Shown here one piece after another: positions 16,172-23,583 of a stretch of DNA of 34,935 nucleotides. Every line of letters begins with the position of its first letter. Position 1 is the stretch's first letter. The DNA lies in the IMG/VR virus record IMGVR_UViG_3300046452_000229, positions 1 to 34,935 of that record. The stretch is one strand, 5' to 3'. The notes beneath the pieces are model-generated. The model made no database searches. It was not told the DNA's origin and saw only the letters and a list, made by a program, of their open reading frames with translations. The DNA comes from a virus. A program made the position numbers and the translations under genes.

Positions 16172-16573
16172 TCAGCGGCGCGAAGCGCCTGCGACGATGG
16201 CGCCGACCACGGCCTTGCGTTCGCCTTGGTCATCATTGCCAGGTGGGGTAGAAGTCAAAGCACCGGTGCCATCGGCCTTGATCGCATTCAGGGAAATGCC
16301 GCGATCCTGGGCCGCCTTAAACAGCTGCAGAGCGGTGGCCTCGATCGAGGTGCCGGCATTGATGGCGGCGGCGATCTCGGTCTCGAAGCCCTTGCTGGCC
16401 ATGGCGTTGATGCCGGTAATGCGCTGTCGCTCGGCGGTAGCACCCTCCTCACGGCTTTGGGTGCGAACACTCTCAAGATCCGGTTGACTCGCTTGAGCGA
16501 TCTCGATGGTTTGCGGATCCGTGCCGGCGGCCAGCGCCTCACGCAACTCCGCCGTGCTGCTGACGGTGGTCAT
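16172..16573 (-). CDS. Nested scaffold protein, Nu3-like (internal start)
   Basis: An in-frame ATG at codon 278 of the protease gene is preceded by GAGGA at the right distance (nine bases). It would give a 133-residue product from the helical C-terminal part (STAELREALAAGTDPQTIEIA, SREEGATAERQRITGINAM). Lambda makes its scaffold Nu3 from the same kind of internal start in gene C. Expression is inferred; the ribosome site and frame are seen directly. Confidence 0.6.
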   Translation of the reverse strand: MTTVSSTAELREALAAGTDPQTIEIAQASQPDLESVRTQSREEGATAERQRITGINAMASKGFETEIAAAINAGTSIEATALQLFKAAQDRGISLNAIKADGTGALTSTPPGNDDQGERKAVVGAIVAGASRR

Positions 16574-17404
16574 GTTGTATTTCCTCGGTTGGGTTGCGGC
16601 CGGTTTGGCCAGTTCAGTAATCAATGTTTCGAGTGAGCCAAGGCGGTGGGCCAAGCCGGAGTCAACGGCGGCGGCGCCCACACGCAAACCGCCGAAGTCG
16701 CCCATCTCGGGGACACGCTCCGGATCCACGCCCAGGTTGCGGGCCACCTTGGCCACGAACACGTCGCCCATGGCATCAACTGTCTCGCCGACTTTGGCCC
16801 GACCTTCTTCGGTGGCCAGATCCACTCGCTTGTTGGGCGCATTGCGACTGACGATTTGGTAGCGCTTGCGACCGTTGGCTTCATCAGCGCCGACGACTGC
16901 CTCGACCACGACGCCGATGCTGCCGGCAAGGGCCGTCTCGTCGATAACGATCTCGCTGGCTGCCGATGCGATCCAGTAGGCCGCGCTGGCACCAGTGCCA
17001 CCGATGTAGGCGACAATGCGTTTACGATCACGGGCCGAATGGATCTGGTCGGCCAGCTCGTTGATGCCAGCCGCTACGCCGCCAGGGCTGTCGATGTTCA
17101 GGATGATTGCACTGACCTTGGGATCATCCAGCGCCGTTTGCAGGTCGGTGGCTAGCACCTGGGTACTGGTCGCGCCGCTGATTTCGGTAAAGAGATTGGC
17201 GTAACGAAACACTGGGCCAACCACCGGAATGATGGCCACGCCATTGCGCACACTGACGGTGCGGCTGTTATCCAGCCGCATGCCGGTGCGGGTTTCCAGC
17301 GCTGCCGGATCGCCCATCCGATCTGCAATGGTCAGCAGGTTGTCCAGGGCGCCAGGCAGCATCAGCCAAGGCTGCGAGGCAGCCAGCTCAAATGCGCGGG
17401 GCAT
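16172..17404 (-). CDS. Head maturation protease, S49 (SppA-like), lambda gpC-like
   Basis: This 410-residue capsid protease is fused to a scaffold domain. Residues about 50-260 form the S49 peptidase: SVRNGVAIIPVVGPVF, LNIDSPGGVAAG, then YIGGTGASAAYWIASAAS with nucleophile Ser140. Lys192 in SRNAPNKRVD is 52 residues later, the same spacing as the Ser-Lys dyad of lambda gpC. GSIGV follows at 161-165. The rest (about 278-410) is Ala/Glu-rich and helical and can be translated separately as a scaffold. The portal gene precedes it by two bases, so translation is coupled. Confidence 0.94.
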   Translation of the reverse strand: MPRAFELAASQPWLMLPGALDNLLTIADRMGDPAALETRTGMRLDNSRTVSVRNGVAIIPVVGPVFRYANLFTEISGATSTQVLATDLQTALDDPKVSAIILNIDSPGGVAAGINELADQIHSARDRKRIVAYIGGTGASAAYWIASAASEIVIDETALAGSIGVVVEAVVGADEANGRKRYQIVSRNAPNKRVDLATEEGRAKVGETVDAMGDVFVAKVARNLGVDPERVPEMGDFGGLRVGAAAVDSGLAHRLGSLETLITELAKPAATQPRKYNMTTVSSTAELREALAAGTDPQTIEIAQASQPDLESVRTQSREEGATAERQRITGINAMASKGFETEIAAAINAGTSIEATALQLFKAAQDRGISLNAIKADGTGALTSTPPGNDDQGERKAVVGAIVAGASRR

Positions 17405-17406
17405 GG

Positions 17407-19017
17407 TTATTCCTCGTTGGGGTTATTGGGCGGCGGCGATTCCTGCTCGCGCCCCTTGGGCAAAACGTGCAAGCCGTCAGCACGGCGCTGTTCCACTTCG
17501 CGCACGCGCTGGCGGTACACCTGCTGCCACGGCTCGCCGGTCATGGCGGCGGTTTCCAGCGTTTCATTGCTGACGCCGATTTCGATGCGCTTGCCAGCGG
17601 CGTTGGCCTCTTTCAGTTCATCGATGGCGCCGCGTGCCGGACCGATCCAGATCGCCTGGCAGTACGCCTTGCGTTTGGCCGGATCGGAGTAGCCGGGCAA
17701 CTTGATCAGCCCACGCGCCACCGCTTCGTCGATCAGCAGTTCACGGCTGGGCTGGCAGAAGTCGCAGATCAGCCACCAGCGGCGCAGGCTGTAAAAGCGC
17801 CATGCCTGCAACATCGCCGCACGGGCCGCGCTGTAGCTGCTGCTGTAGTGCAGCAGCAGCTCCTCCATCGGTTGTTCCAGCGCCGCGCCAATCTCTTTCA
17901 CCACCGCCGTGAAGAACGGGTCGAACTGCGCATTGGGCCGCGCCGGGTTGGCGATCACCGGCTCCTCGCCCTGTCCCAAGTCGACAATCGCCCCCTCGCC
18001 CAACGCCAGCTCGCCGTCGGCGGTGCTATCGCCGCCGACACCATTGCCTTCGTTGGCCAGCGCCGACAGCGGCAGGTTCGAAACCTGGAAGTCGTTGTTC
18101 TTCTTGATGAACACGGTGAACATCGCCGAGATCACCGCCGCCATCAGCTCGGCGCTGCTGTAGCGCTCCAGCTTTTGCAACGGCTCCAGCACCGGCGCCA
18201 AGTACGGCGCACCGCGCTTCTGGCCCGGTCGCTCCTTGTCGGCCATGACATGCATGACCCGGCGTCGGCCGGTGGCCTCACCAAAGGCCGGCAGCCGCTC
18301 CCAGCGAAGCGCCTGCCCCGCCGTGTACTCGTTCGGGTAGCCGTTGCAGACGTGGTACGCCAGTGGCGCCCCGAGCTGGTCGAACTCGACGCCGTCCACC
18401 AGGTTCGCGCTGTCCAATTGCCCGGCCGGGTTGCACACCCGATCCGACTCGATCAATTGCAGACGCGTGCTGAACACGCAGCCCGGACGCTCATCGTCGG
18501 GACTGGCAATCAACACGTCGCCACAAACCATCGACGAGATCATCACCAGCGCCTGCAGCTGGTAATGGTTCAAAGTTGCCTCGGCATCGCATTCGCGCGG
18601 ATCGTCGGCATACAGCGACCACAACCGGTCAAGCTGGGTGTTGAGTTCTTCCGCTTGCTCTTCGCTCAACCCCAACGCGGTGTGATCGATCTGCGATCGG
18701 CAGACCAGCCCGGTGCCCACCACGTTGGTGCGCAGGCGGGTAATGGCCGCCCGGGCGATCAGGTGGTTGCGCATGGCATCCCGCGAACGGGCGACCAGCA
18801 TGCGCCGCTCGCTATGGTCGAGGTCGCGGCGCGGACTGCCCAGCCCGGGAATCCAGCTGGCCATGCTGCGCAGTACACGCGAGGCGCCCCGCCAGCGGGT
18901 CTCGGTGCCGCCCCCGCCGCCCTGGGCAACGATGGGCCGTGCGCCGGACGCCGACTTGGCGAGCTTGATAGCCTCGCGCATCAGCAGCTCGGCCGGATCC
19001 TTTCGAAAGAAACCCAT
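17407..19017 (-). CDS. Portal protein, lambda gpB family
   Basis: This 536-residue portal forms the dodecameric ring through which DNA is packaged and ejected. Family landmarks are RRDLDHSERRMLVARSRDAMRN (about 63-84), NVVGTGLVCRSQID (about 99-112), GVEFDQLGAPLAYHV (about 208-222) and the C-terminal SYSAARAAMLQAWRFY (about 393-408). The start ATG is two bases after the gpW stop, which suggests coupling; I see no strong ribosome site of its own. Confidence 0.95.
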   Translation of the reverse strand: MGFFRKDPAELLMREAIKLAKSASGARPIVAQGGGGGTETRWRGASRVLRSMASWIPGLGSPRRDLDHSERRMLVARSRDAMRNHLIARAAITRLRTNVVGTGLVCRSQIDHTALGLSEEQAEELNTQLDRLWSLYADDPRECDAEATLNHYQLQALVMISSMVCGDVLIASPDDERPGCVFSTRLQLIESDRVCNPAGQLDSANLVDGVEFDQLGAPLAYHVCNGYPNEYTAGQALRWERLPAFGEATGRRRVMHVMADKERPGQKRGAPYLAPVLEPLQKLERYSSAELMAAVISAMFTVFIKKNNDFQVSNLPLSALANEGNGVGGDSTADGELALGEGAIVDLGQGEEPVIANPARPNAQFDPFFTAVVKEIGAALEQPMEELLLHYSSSYSAARAAMLQAWRFYSLRRWWLICDFCQPSRELLIDEAVARGLIKLPGYSDPAKRKAYCQAIWIGPARGAIDELKEANAAGKRIEIGVSNETLETAAMTGEPWQQVYRQRVREVEQRRADGLHVLPKGREQESPPPNNPNEE

Positions 19018-19019
19018 AG

Positions 19020-19235
19020 TCAGATCGCCATGTAAGAGATGCGGTTGCGGCCTCGGCCCTGTTGTTGGGCCTGTTCCAGGGTGACCTCCTTGGCGTACTG
19101 CTGCTCCAGCAAGCGCAGGCTGTTCAGCTCGGCGCGGTACAGCTCGCGATCCGCACGACGCAGGCGCTGCCCTTTTTTCAGGACGTCAGAAATCGCCGCC
19201 CGAACTTCCGCTAGGCGCTGTTGTGCGTCTGTCAT
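19020..19235 (-). CDS. Head-tail joining protein gpW (lambda type)
   Basis: This 71-residue helical protein sits between the large terminase and the portal, exactly where lambda places W. It starts MTDAQQRLAEVRAAISDVLKKGQ and continues RRADRELYRAELNSLRLLEQQY. gpW binds the portal and allows tail attachment. Not to be confused with the unrelated baseplate gpW of P2 type at 11.8-12.2 kb. Confidence 0.88.
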   Translation of the reverse strand: MTDAQQRLAEVRAAISDVLKKGQRLRRADRELYRAELNSLRLLEQQYAKEVTLEQAQQQGRGRNRISYMAI

Positions 19236-19245
19236 GATTTATCCC

Positions 19246-21258
19246 TTAGTAGCCCGCACGACTGCGGGTGCCTCGCCCTCGAGCGACTGCTCGACGCGGT
19301 ACCGGTGCAACTGGTTGTTCGGTGTTGAACAGGGTTGGCTGCAGCAGCTGCTGCTCCAACTGATCCCACTCGTGATCGCGCAGCAGGTGGGTTTTCAAGC
19401 TGCGTGCGGCGTGCAAGGCGTACACCTCACAGTCCAGCGCCTCGTTACGGCGACCGGCCTTTTTCTGCCAGACCATCTTGCTGGGGTTGCGCGGATGCGG
19501 CGCCAGCACTTCGTTGGTGAGCTGCTCGTAATAGTCCGAGCGGATCTCGCTGTACCAGTGCATGCGCCCCGGCCCGACACCCTTCAGCCGTAGACGGCCA
19601 TCGATCAACGTCTTGGCTTTGTGCGTGCCAACGATGTGCACCCGCAGGCCGTATTTCGCGGCCTTGGTGTTGTCTTGTGAGGTGTCCACCGACTGCGGCG
19701 GCTTGGTGAAGATCTCCTTGTCACGGCTGTCGATGGACGCGCCCTTGATCGCCATCACGTTGTAGCGCTGACGGTCGCGCACGTAGGTGTACACCGCATC
19801 GCTGGTATTGCCGTCCGAGCTGTCGATGCTGACCGCCGACACCGCCAGCTGCGCACCACCGCCTGTGGGAATTGGCCGGGAAATGACCCGATCCAGTTCC
19901 TGCCAGACAGCATCATGCGGGTCGATGGGATTGCCGTGCAGTTCGCCCCAATACAATCGCCAGGATTCTTCGCCTCGGCCCCAGCCGGTGATGACCAGTG
20001 CGAGGCGGTCACCTTGCACGTCCACGCCGACGGTGATCAGCAGCACCCCTTTGGGCGCCGTCAGTTCGCCATAAGGTTCGGCGCGTTTCTCCAGCTCGTC
20101 GGTCTTCGGCGCATCGCTCTGGTATTCGTAGCTCTCGCCTTTGGAGCTGTTCACGAAGGCGATCATCGGCCCGATGTTGCCCTGCGCCGCCGCATGTTCG
20201 GCCTGGAGCTTTTTCTCCATCAGTACCTGGAAGCGCGATCCCCAAAATGTCGCGTACAGCTCGTTGAGGATGTAGCCGGCGATCCCGCGAAACTCCGACG
20301 TGGCCGACCAGCGCCCGTGCTTGAGGTTGGCGTTTTTCTGGTTGTCGTCCCAGATCGCACCGCAATGCGGGCACGAGTAGAACGTCCTCTCCGGCCGCTT
20401 CTTGCCGTACACCTCGTGCAGGTACTGCGGGTCTTCATCGCAGTGCAGATTGTCGAAACTCAGCGCGTGTTCCTGGCCACATTCGTGACACGGCACCAGG
20501 CCCACGCGCTTGTCCGACAGTTCCAGCTCCGCATCGATAGCCGACAGGCCTTTGATGGTCGGCGTGCCGCCGATGATGATCTTGGAGCGGCGAAAGGTTT
20601 TCAGACGCTCCTTGGCCAGCTTGATGCTGTCGCCCTGCCCGCGCAGGTTGAGGTTGCAGTCGTCGGGCTCTTCGATGGCTACCCGTGGCACTGGCGTGGA
20701 TTTCACGCTGGCCGGGCTATTGGAGCCGACCATTTTCAGGAAGCCCCCGGGAAAACGCTTGAAGTCCTGACGCTGTTGCAGCTTACGGCTGCGCAGGTCG
20801 ACTTTCTTGCGCAGCCGAGGCGTGGCCTCGATCATCGGTTCGAGCTTTTCACCGACGTACTGCTTGGCGGCTTCGGCCTTGGGAAACAGCACCAGGATGG
20901 GTGACGGGTCGATGTCGATCCATTTGCCCAGGGCATTTCCCAGAACGCCAGAAGTCCAAGCAACCTGTGCCGATTTACGCCCAACGATCTCGCTGACTTT
21001 TGGATCGTCCAACGCTTCCAGTGGACCGCCGGGCCAAATGAGGTGTGGCGTCACGTCAAACCGATACTTACCAGGACGGGCCGCCTCCTCCGGTGCGAGC
21101 CAGCGGTATTTGTCCGCCCACTCGATGATGCTCATGCGTGGCGGTGGTGCCCACCTCCTGCAGGCGCCGCGCAGCGCGTTACTCGCGGTCTTCTTCAAAG
21201 CCCTCCGGATGGTCCGGTTCGTCAGAATCTCCAGCTGACTGGGTATCATCCTTGTCAT
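19246..21258 (-). CDS. Terminase large subunit, lambda gpA family
   Basis: This 670-residue protein is the packaging motor and cos-cutting nuclease. The ATPase part has the adenine/Walker A region IVGRKSAQVAWTSG at about 91-104 and the Walker B-like RVAIEEPDD at about 192-200. A zinc-binding insert CHECG...CPHCG follows. The C-terminal nuclease begins near ITVGVDVQGDRLALVITGWG and includes VDTSQDNTKAAKYGL. Lambda gpA has 641 residues, so this is full length. It overlaps the small subunit gene by 80 bases. Confidence 0.96.
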   Translation of the reverse strand: MTRMIPSQLEILTNRTIRRALKKTASNALRGACRRWAPPPRMSIIEWADKYRWLAPEEAARPGKYRFDVTPHLIWPGGPLEALDDPKVSEIVGRKSAQVAWTSGVLGNALGKWIDIDPSPILVLFPKAEAAKQYVGEKLEPMIEATPRLRKKVDLRSRKLQQRQDFKRFPGGFLKMVGSNSPASVKSTPVPRVAIEEPDDCNLNLRGQGDSIKLAKERLKTFRRSKIIIGGTPTIKGLSAIDAELELSDKRVGLVPCHECGQEHALSFDNLHCDEDPQYLHEVYGKKRPERTFYSCPHCGAIWDDNQKNANLKHGRWSATSEFRGIAGYILNELYATFWGSRFQVLMEKKLQAEHAAAQGNIGPMIAFVNSSKGESYEYQSDAPKTDELEKRAEPYGELTAPKGVLLITVGVDVQGDRLALVITGWGRGEESWRLYWGELHGNPIDPHDAVWQELDRVISRPIPTGGGAQLAVSAVSIDSSDGNTSDAVYTYVRDRQRYNVMAIKGASIDSRDKEIFTKPPQSVDTSQDNTKAAKYGLRVHIVGTHKAKTLIDGRLRLKGVGPGRMHWYSEIRSDYYEQLTNEVLAPHPRNPSKMVWQKKAGRRNEALDCEVYALHAARSLKTHLLRDHEWDQLEQQLLQPTLFNTEQPVAPVPRRAVARGRGTRSRAGY

Positions 21259-21703
21259 AGTCAGACAGCCTCCTCAGGATGGATTCAATGGGATCTCTAA
21301 TCAGTAGGTCGTCCACCTCGACGCCGTAGCGCGCAGACAGCTCCGCCGCCAGCGCATCTGGAAAGGTGTTGAGCAACTCGACTTTGGCCGAGGTGATCAT
21401 GGCTTCGAAACGTTCGACCAGGTCTGCCGCGATCACCACCTCTCCCAGGTCCTTGGCCAGTGCCAGCTCTTCGCGATTGGCCCTGACCCGGTCGAGCCGG
21501 TCGCGGGAGGATTCTTTCTTGCCGTTGAGCGAGGCCTGATGCATCAGCCACTGGATGACCGCTTCGGTGTCGTACTGGTTTTCGTTGCCCCGCCCCAGGC
21601 CAAACTCGATTACGGGCATGCCGTCGTTCTGCCAACGGGTCAGGGTGCGTTCGTCGCGGCCAACAATCTCACTCAAGTCGGCCTTGCTGACTGTCTTGCC
21701 CAT
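21179..21703 (-). CDS. Terminase small subunit, lambda Nu1-like
   Basis: This 174-residue protein has an N-terminal winged-helix DNA-binding domain (KADLSEIVGRDERTLTRWQNDGMPVIEFG, with QYDTEAVIQWLM) and a helical oligomerisation region (SSRDRLDRVRANREELALAK). The C-terminus is acidic (DYDKDDTQSAGDSDEPDHPEG). Nu1-type proteins bind the cos region and position the large subunit. The non-coding stretch just before it is therefore the likely cos. Confidence 0.92.
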   Translation of the reverse strand: MGKTVSKADLSEIVGRDERTLTRWQNDGMPVIEFGLGRGNENQYDTEAVIQWLMHQASLNGKKESSRDRLDRVRANREELALAKDLGEVVIAADLVERFEAMITSAKVELLNTFPDALAAELSARYGVEVDDLLIRDPIESILRRLSDYDKDDTQSAGDSDEPDHPEGFEEDRE

Positions 21704-21834
21704 GTCTAACCCTTTGAAAAGACGGACATCCCTGCAAGATTCTCAGCTGCAGAGAATCCGCGAGTTCGATGACCCGTGTAGGGGACGGCCCTCGGGGAGG
21801 ACCCAGAAAAATCGGCCCCCGGCCGGGGCGCCGC
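21704..21834. other. Probable cos / packaging initiation region
   Basis: This 131-base stretch without a gene lies between the holin and the small terminase, where lambda-like phages keep cos. It contains an inverted repeat GATTCTC...GAGAATC (21738-21758), a GC-rich core around GTAGGGGACGGCCCTCGGGG (about 21778-21797), and a 12-bp palindrome CCCCGGCCGGGG (21817-21828). On the minus strand the palindrome is followed by TTTTT and could double as a terminator for the holin transcript. The exact cut site cannot be read from sequence alone. Confidence 0.5.
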
Positions 21835-22173
21835 CTAGGTGTGGTCGGTCGAAGCCGACTCGGAAACGCCCAACCGCTTGGCGACCCAGCGTTCGTAAAG
21901 GCCGATGGCGACATCGGCGCCAGCCATCGCGGTCAGGCAACCCAAAGCGCCCGCCGTCCAGATCGACATGCCAGCGGCGATCATCAGCATCATCGCTGTC
22001 ACACCGCAGGCGATACAGGCACCGGACCGCAACGCGAGGCGGCGTAACAACGCCCAGCCCCGCGCCCCGTCCTTATCGGCTCGCCACATCTCCCCCGAGA
22101 CACCGCCGACCAGGGCCAGGACGATCACTAACCAGATCGGCATCTCTGCCAGCGCTTGTTGCTCGTTTGTCAT
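21835..22173 (-). CDS. Holin-like membrane protein (holin family III / LydA type)
   Basis: This 112-residue protein has an N-terminal membrane segment (MPIWLVIVLALVGGVSG, about 11-27), a short basic loop (WRADKDGARGWALLRRLALRSG), and two more hydrophobic stretches at about 51-65 and 69-85. The C-terminus is hydrophilic. This matches three-segment phage holins that open the inner membrane for the endolysin. It lies beside the packaging genes, far from the endolysin, as in several Pseudomonas phages. ATG at 22173 is chosen for its GGAG seven bases upstream; longer in-frame versions lack a ribosome site. Confidence 0.8.
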   Translation of the reverse strand: MTNEQQALAEMPIWLVIVLALVGGVSGEMWRADKDGARGWALLRRLALRSGACIACGVTAMMLMIAAGMSIWTAGALGCLTAMAGADVAIGLYERWVAKRLGVSESASTDHT

Positions 22174-22191
22174 TTCTCGCTCCGACAGAGA

Positions 22192-22220
22192 GGCCATCAC
22201 TGTGATGGCCATTCTAGAAT
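22192..22220. promoter_or_regulatory. Two adjacent palindromes in the holin/DUF1883 divergent gap (candidate operator)
   Basis: GGCCATCACTGTGATGGCC (22192-22210) is a perfect 9+1+9 palindrome. It is followed at once by ATTCTAGAAT (22211-22220), also palindromic and containing a possible -10 box TAGAAT for the plus-strand gene. The pair lies between divergent starts at 22173 (minus) and 22266 (plus), where a regulator could control one or both. No T-run follows on either strand, so it is not a standard terminator. Confidence 0.5.
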
Positions 22221-22265
22221 TTCCTGCTAACGTCAAATCGCCTATTGAAAGGGCTAGGAGGCCAC

Positions 22266-22532
22266 ATGAACTTTTTGCACTCACGGGAATACTTGGAGGA
22301 AGGCGATATCGTTGTTGTGCAGTGCTCTCACCAGTGCAATGTGCGCTTAACAACCGATACCAATTTCGCAAGCTTCAAAAGGGGTGGTGCTCATCAATAC
22401 CTGGGTGGGTTCTACAAAATGTTGCCAGCGCGTATTGCCGCACCTCACTCCGGTTACTGGAACATAACGATTGATCTAGGGGGTGGAAGTGCAAACATCC
22501 GCCATTCGATCAACATCATCAGAAACAGCTAA
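22266..22532 (+). CDS. DUF1883 family protein (moron)
   Basis: This 88-residue protein is clearly of the DUF1883 family: MNFLHSREYLEEGDIVVVQC, a middle NFASFKRGGAHQYLGGFYK, then SGYWNITIDLGGGSANIRHSI. The fold is a compact beta barrel of unknown activity. From memory, the domain also occurs fused to TIR domains in bacterial proteins, which hints at a sensor or binding role. It is the only plus-strand gene in the late region, has lower GC than its neighbours and a strong AGGAGG site four bases before the ATG. It overlaps tail-to-tail with the next minus-strand gene by 57 bases. These are signs of an independently acquired and expressed gene. Confidence 0.82.
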   Translation: MNFLHSREYLEEGDIVVVQCSHQCNVRLTTDTNFASFKRGGAHQYLGGFYKMLPARIAAPHSGYWNITIDLGGGSANIRHSINIIRNS

Positions 22533-22682
22533 CTCACCACGACACTGATACAACGCTGATTCGAGCGCATCTCGAATCAGCATCAGCGTGGAATCCTTTG
22601 CGTACGAGGGAGATGTAAAACCTCCTACCGCACTTCTCGCCCATATCAGTGCTCCATCACCATCGACTACACGCACTTCCAT
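22476..22682 (-). CDS. Small hypothetical protein
   Basis: This 68-residue protein begins MEVRVVDGDGALIWARSAVGG and ends VDRMADVCTSTP. The ATG at 22682 has AAGGGGA seven bases before it; a TTG further upstream has none and lies beside a terminator. It contains a helical stretch LMLIRDALESALYQCRGEL. I do not recognise a family. As the first gene after the early-operon terminator it could belong to the late transcript. Its 3' end is antisense to the DUF1883 gene. Confidence 0.6.
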   Translation of the reverse strand: MEVRVVDGDGALIWARSAVGGFTSPSYAKDSTLMLIRDALESALYQCRGELAVSDDVDRMADVCTSTP

Positions 22683-22710
22683 ACGTAATCCCCTTCTTGA
22701 TTCCAAGAAA

Positions 22711-22739
22711 CGCAAAAACCCGGCGCAATGGCCGGGTTT
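22711..22739 (-). terminator. Intrinsic terminator at the early/late boundary
   Basis: AAACCCGGC (22716-22724) and GCCGGGTTT (22731-22739) form a 9-bp perfect stem with a six-base loop; on the minus strand it is followed by TTTTTG. It stops transcripts coming from the Q-like gene and origin region before the late genes, the place where a Q-type antiterminator would act. Confidence 0.78.
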
Positions 22740-23220
22740 GGTGGTGTGGTGCCTGCCGCTCTCTGCGGTCGCACCTATCGAAGATGACTACTTTTTACAG
22801 GTCGAATTTCCTGGCAGCAACCCCACTTTAATGCCACCCGGTGAATAAGTGGGTAACACCGGGTGAACGCCTAGCGAATGTCGGTGAATATCCCACCACG
22901 GCATTCTGTTGTTTTAGCGTTGTCCCATATGTCCCATGCTTCGAAATCTCTATGGGACGCCTGAGAGCGCCTAAATTCGGAGCCTCGCCCCATTGTCCCA
23001 TCTGTATTCTCTTTTCTCGTGTAAAGAAGAAAATCGAAAAACACGCGTGCGCGCGATAGCGCGTACAGCTCTGCGCTTCGCTCACACGGGCGGGAGGCGT
23101 TTTGAGCTGGGACAATGGGACAACCCAACAAATACAAGGCCCGCGCTTGTCCCATTACGTCGAAACGCAATGGGACAAGGTGGGCCAATGGGACAGCAAT
23201 AGCCAGAGCCAAACCTGGGG
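22740..23220. other. Non-coding region with octamer repeats; candidate replication origin
   Basis: No convincing gene is present in about 480 bases. The stretch holds a 9-bp inverted repeat CACCCGGTG/CACCGGGTG (22835-22843, 22857-22865), the ATGGGACA octamer array at 22921-23195 (separate entry), and an alternating CG-rich segment (about 23043-23062). It directly follows the primase-helicase and Q-like genes. Phage origins often lie in or beside their initiator genes, so this is the best origin candidate in the window. A late promoter could also be here. Confidence 0.45.
22921..23195. repeat. ATGGGACA / TGTCCCAT octamer array
   Basis: Full copies of TGTCCCAT start at 22921, 22930, 22994 and 23148. 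Full copies of ATGGGACA start at 23115, 23170 and 23188. Near copies are CTGGGACA at 23107 and ATGGGACG at 22952. Nine copies in 275 bases, in both orientations, cannot be chance. Iteron-like binding sites for the primase-helicase or an origin-binding protein are the simplest reading. Confidence 0.8.
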
Positions 23221-23583
23221 TCACGCAGCCTTCCCCATCAGCATGCCGGCGATGTATTCGTGAGCCTCGTGCAAGCGCTCGTAGTAGGTTTTGCGGGAGC
23301 AGCCGCAATAGATGATCTTCTGCGTCAGGAAGCTGTCGTGATTGCAGTAGTGCTCGCGCACAACCACCGACAGCTGCGGCGGCAGATGCTTGTTTACGAT
23401 CAGCTCGATATCCGCCGATTCGTCCAACAGCACCCGACTGCCCCGCGTACCACGGATCAACTCGCCCTTGCACTCGATCAGCATGGCGATCATGTTGCCG
23501 CCGCCCAACTCCGCCCCACTGTCGTGCGGGCTGTGCAGATCCTCTGCCCACAGCTTGAGCATTTCGTCGATTCGCTTAATCAA
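23221..23583 (-). CDS. Q-like late antitermination regulator
   Basis: This 120-residue protein has a C-terminal helix-turn-helix-like region (VVREHYCNHDSFLTQKIIYC, GCSRKTYYERLHEAHEYIAG) of the kind found in phage Q antiterminators and related late regulators. The TTG start at 23583 is preferred because GAGGAG lies seven bases upstream, inside the end of the primase gene; a weaker ATG occurs at 23562. It is the last early gene and is followed by a strong terminator and then the late genes. That is the textbook position of Q. The several terminators inside the late operon fit such a mechanism. Confidence 0.65.
   Translation of the reverse strand: MIKRIDEMLKLWAEDLHSPHDSGAELGGGNMIAMLIECKGELIRGTRGSRVLLDESADIELIVNKHLPPQLSVVVREHYCNHDSFLTQKIIYCGCSRKTYYERLHEAHEYIAGMLMGKAA

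Noticed and set aside
17392-19035. A 547-codon plus-strand open frame opposite the portal gene, and similar long plus-strand frames opposite capsid, tape measure and gpD genes
   Set aside because: They are mirror frames created by GC-rich codon use. The minus-strand genes match known families over their full length, and the plus frames have no plausible protein features.
22828-23115. A 95-codon minus-strand frame across the octamer array
   Set aside because: It starts with TTG without a ribosome site, runs through repeats and inverted repeats, and looks like no protein. The region is better explained as non-coding.
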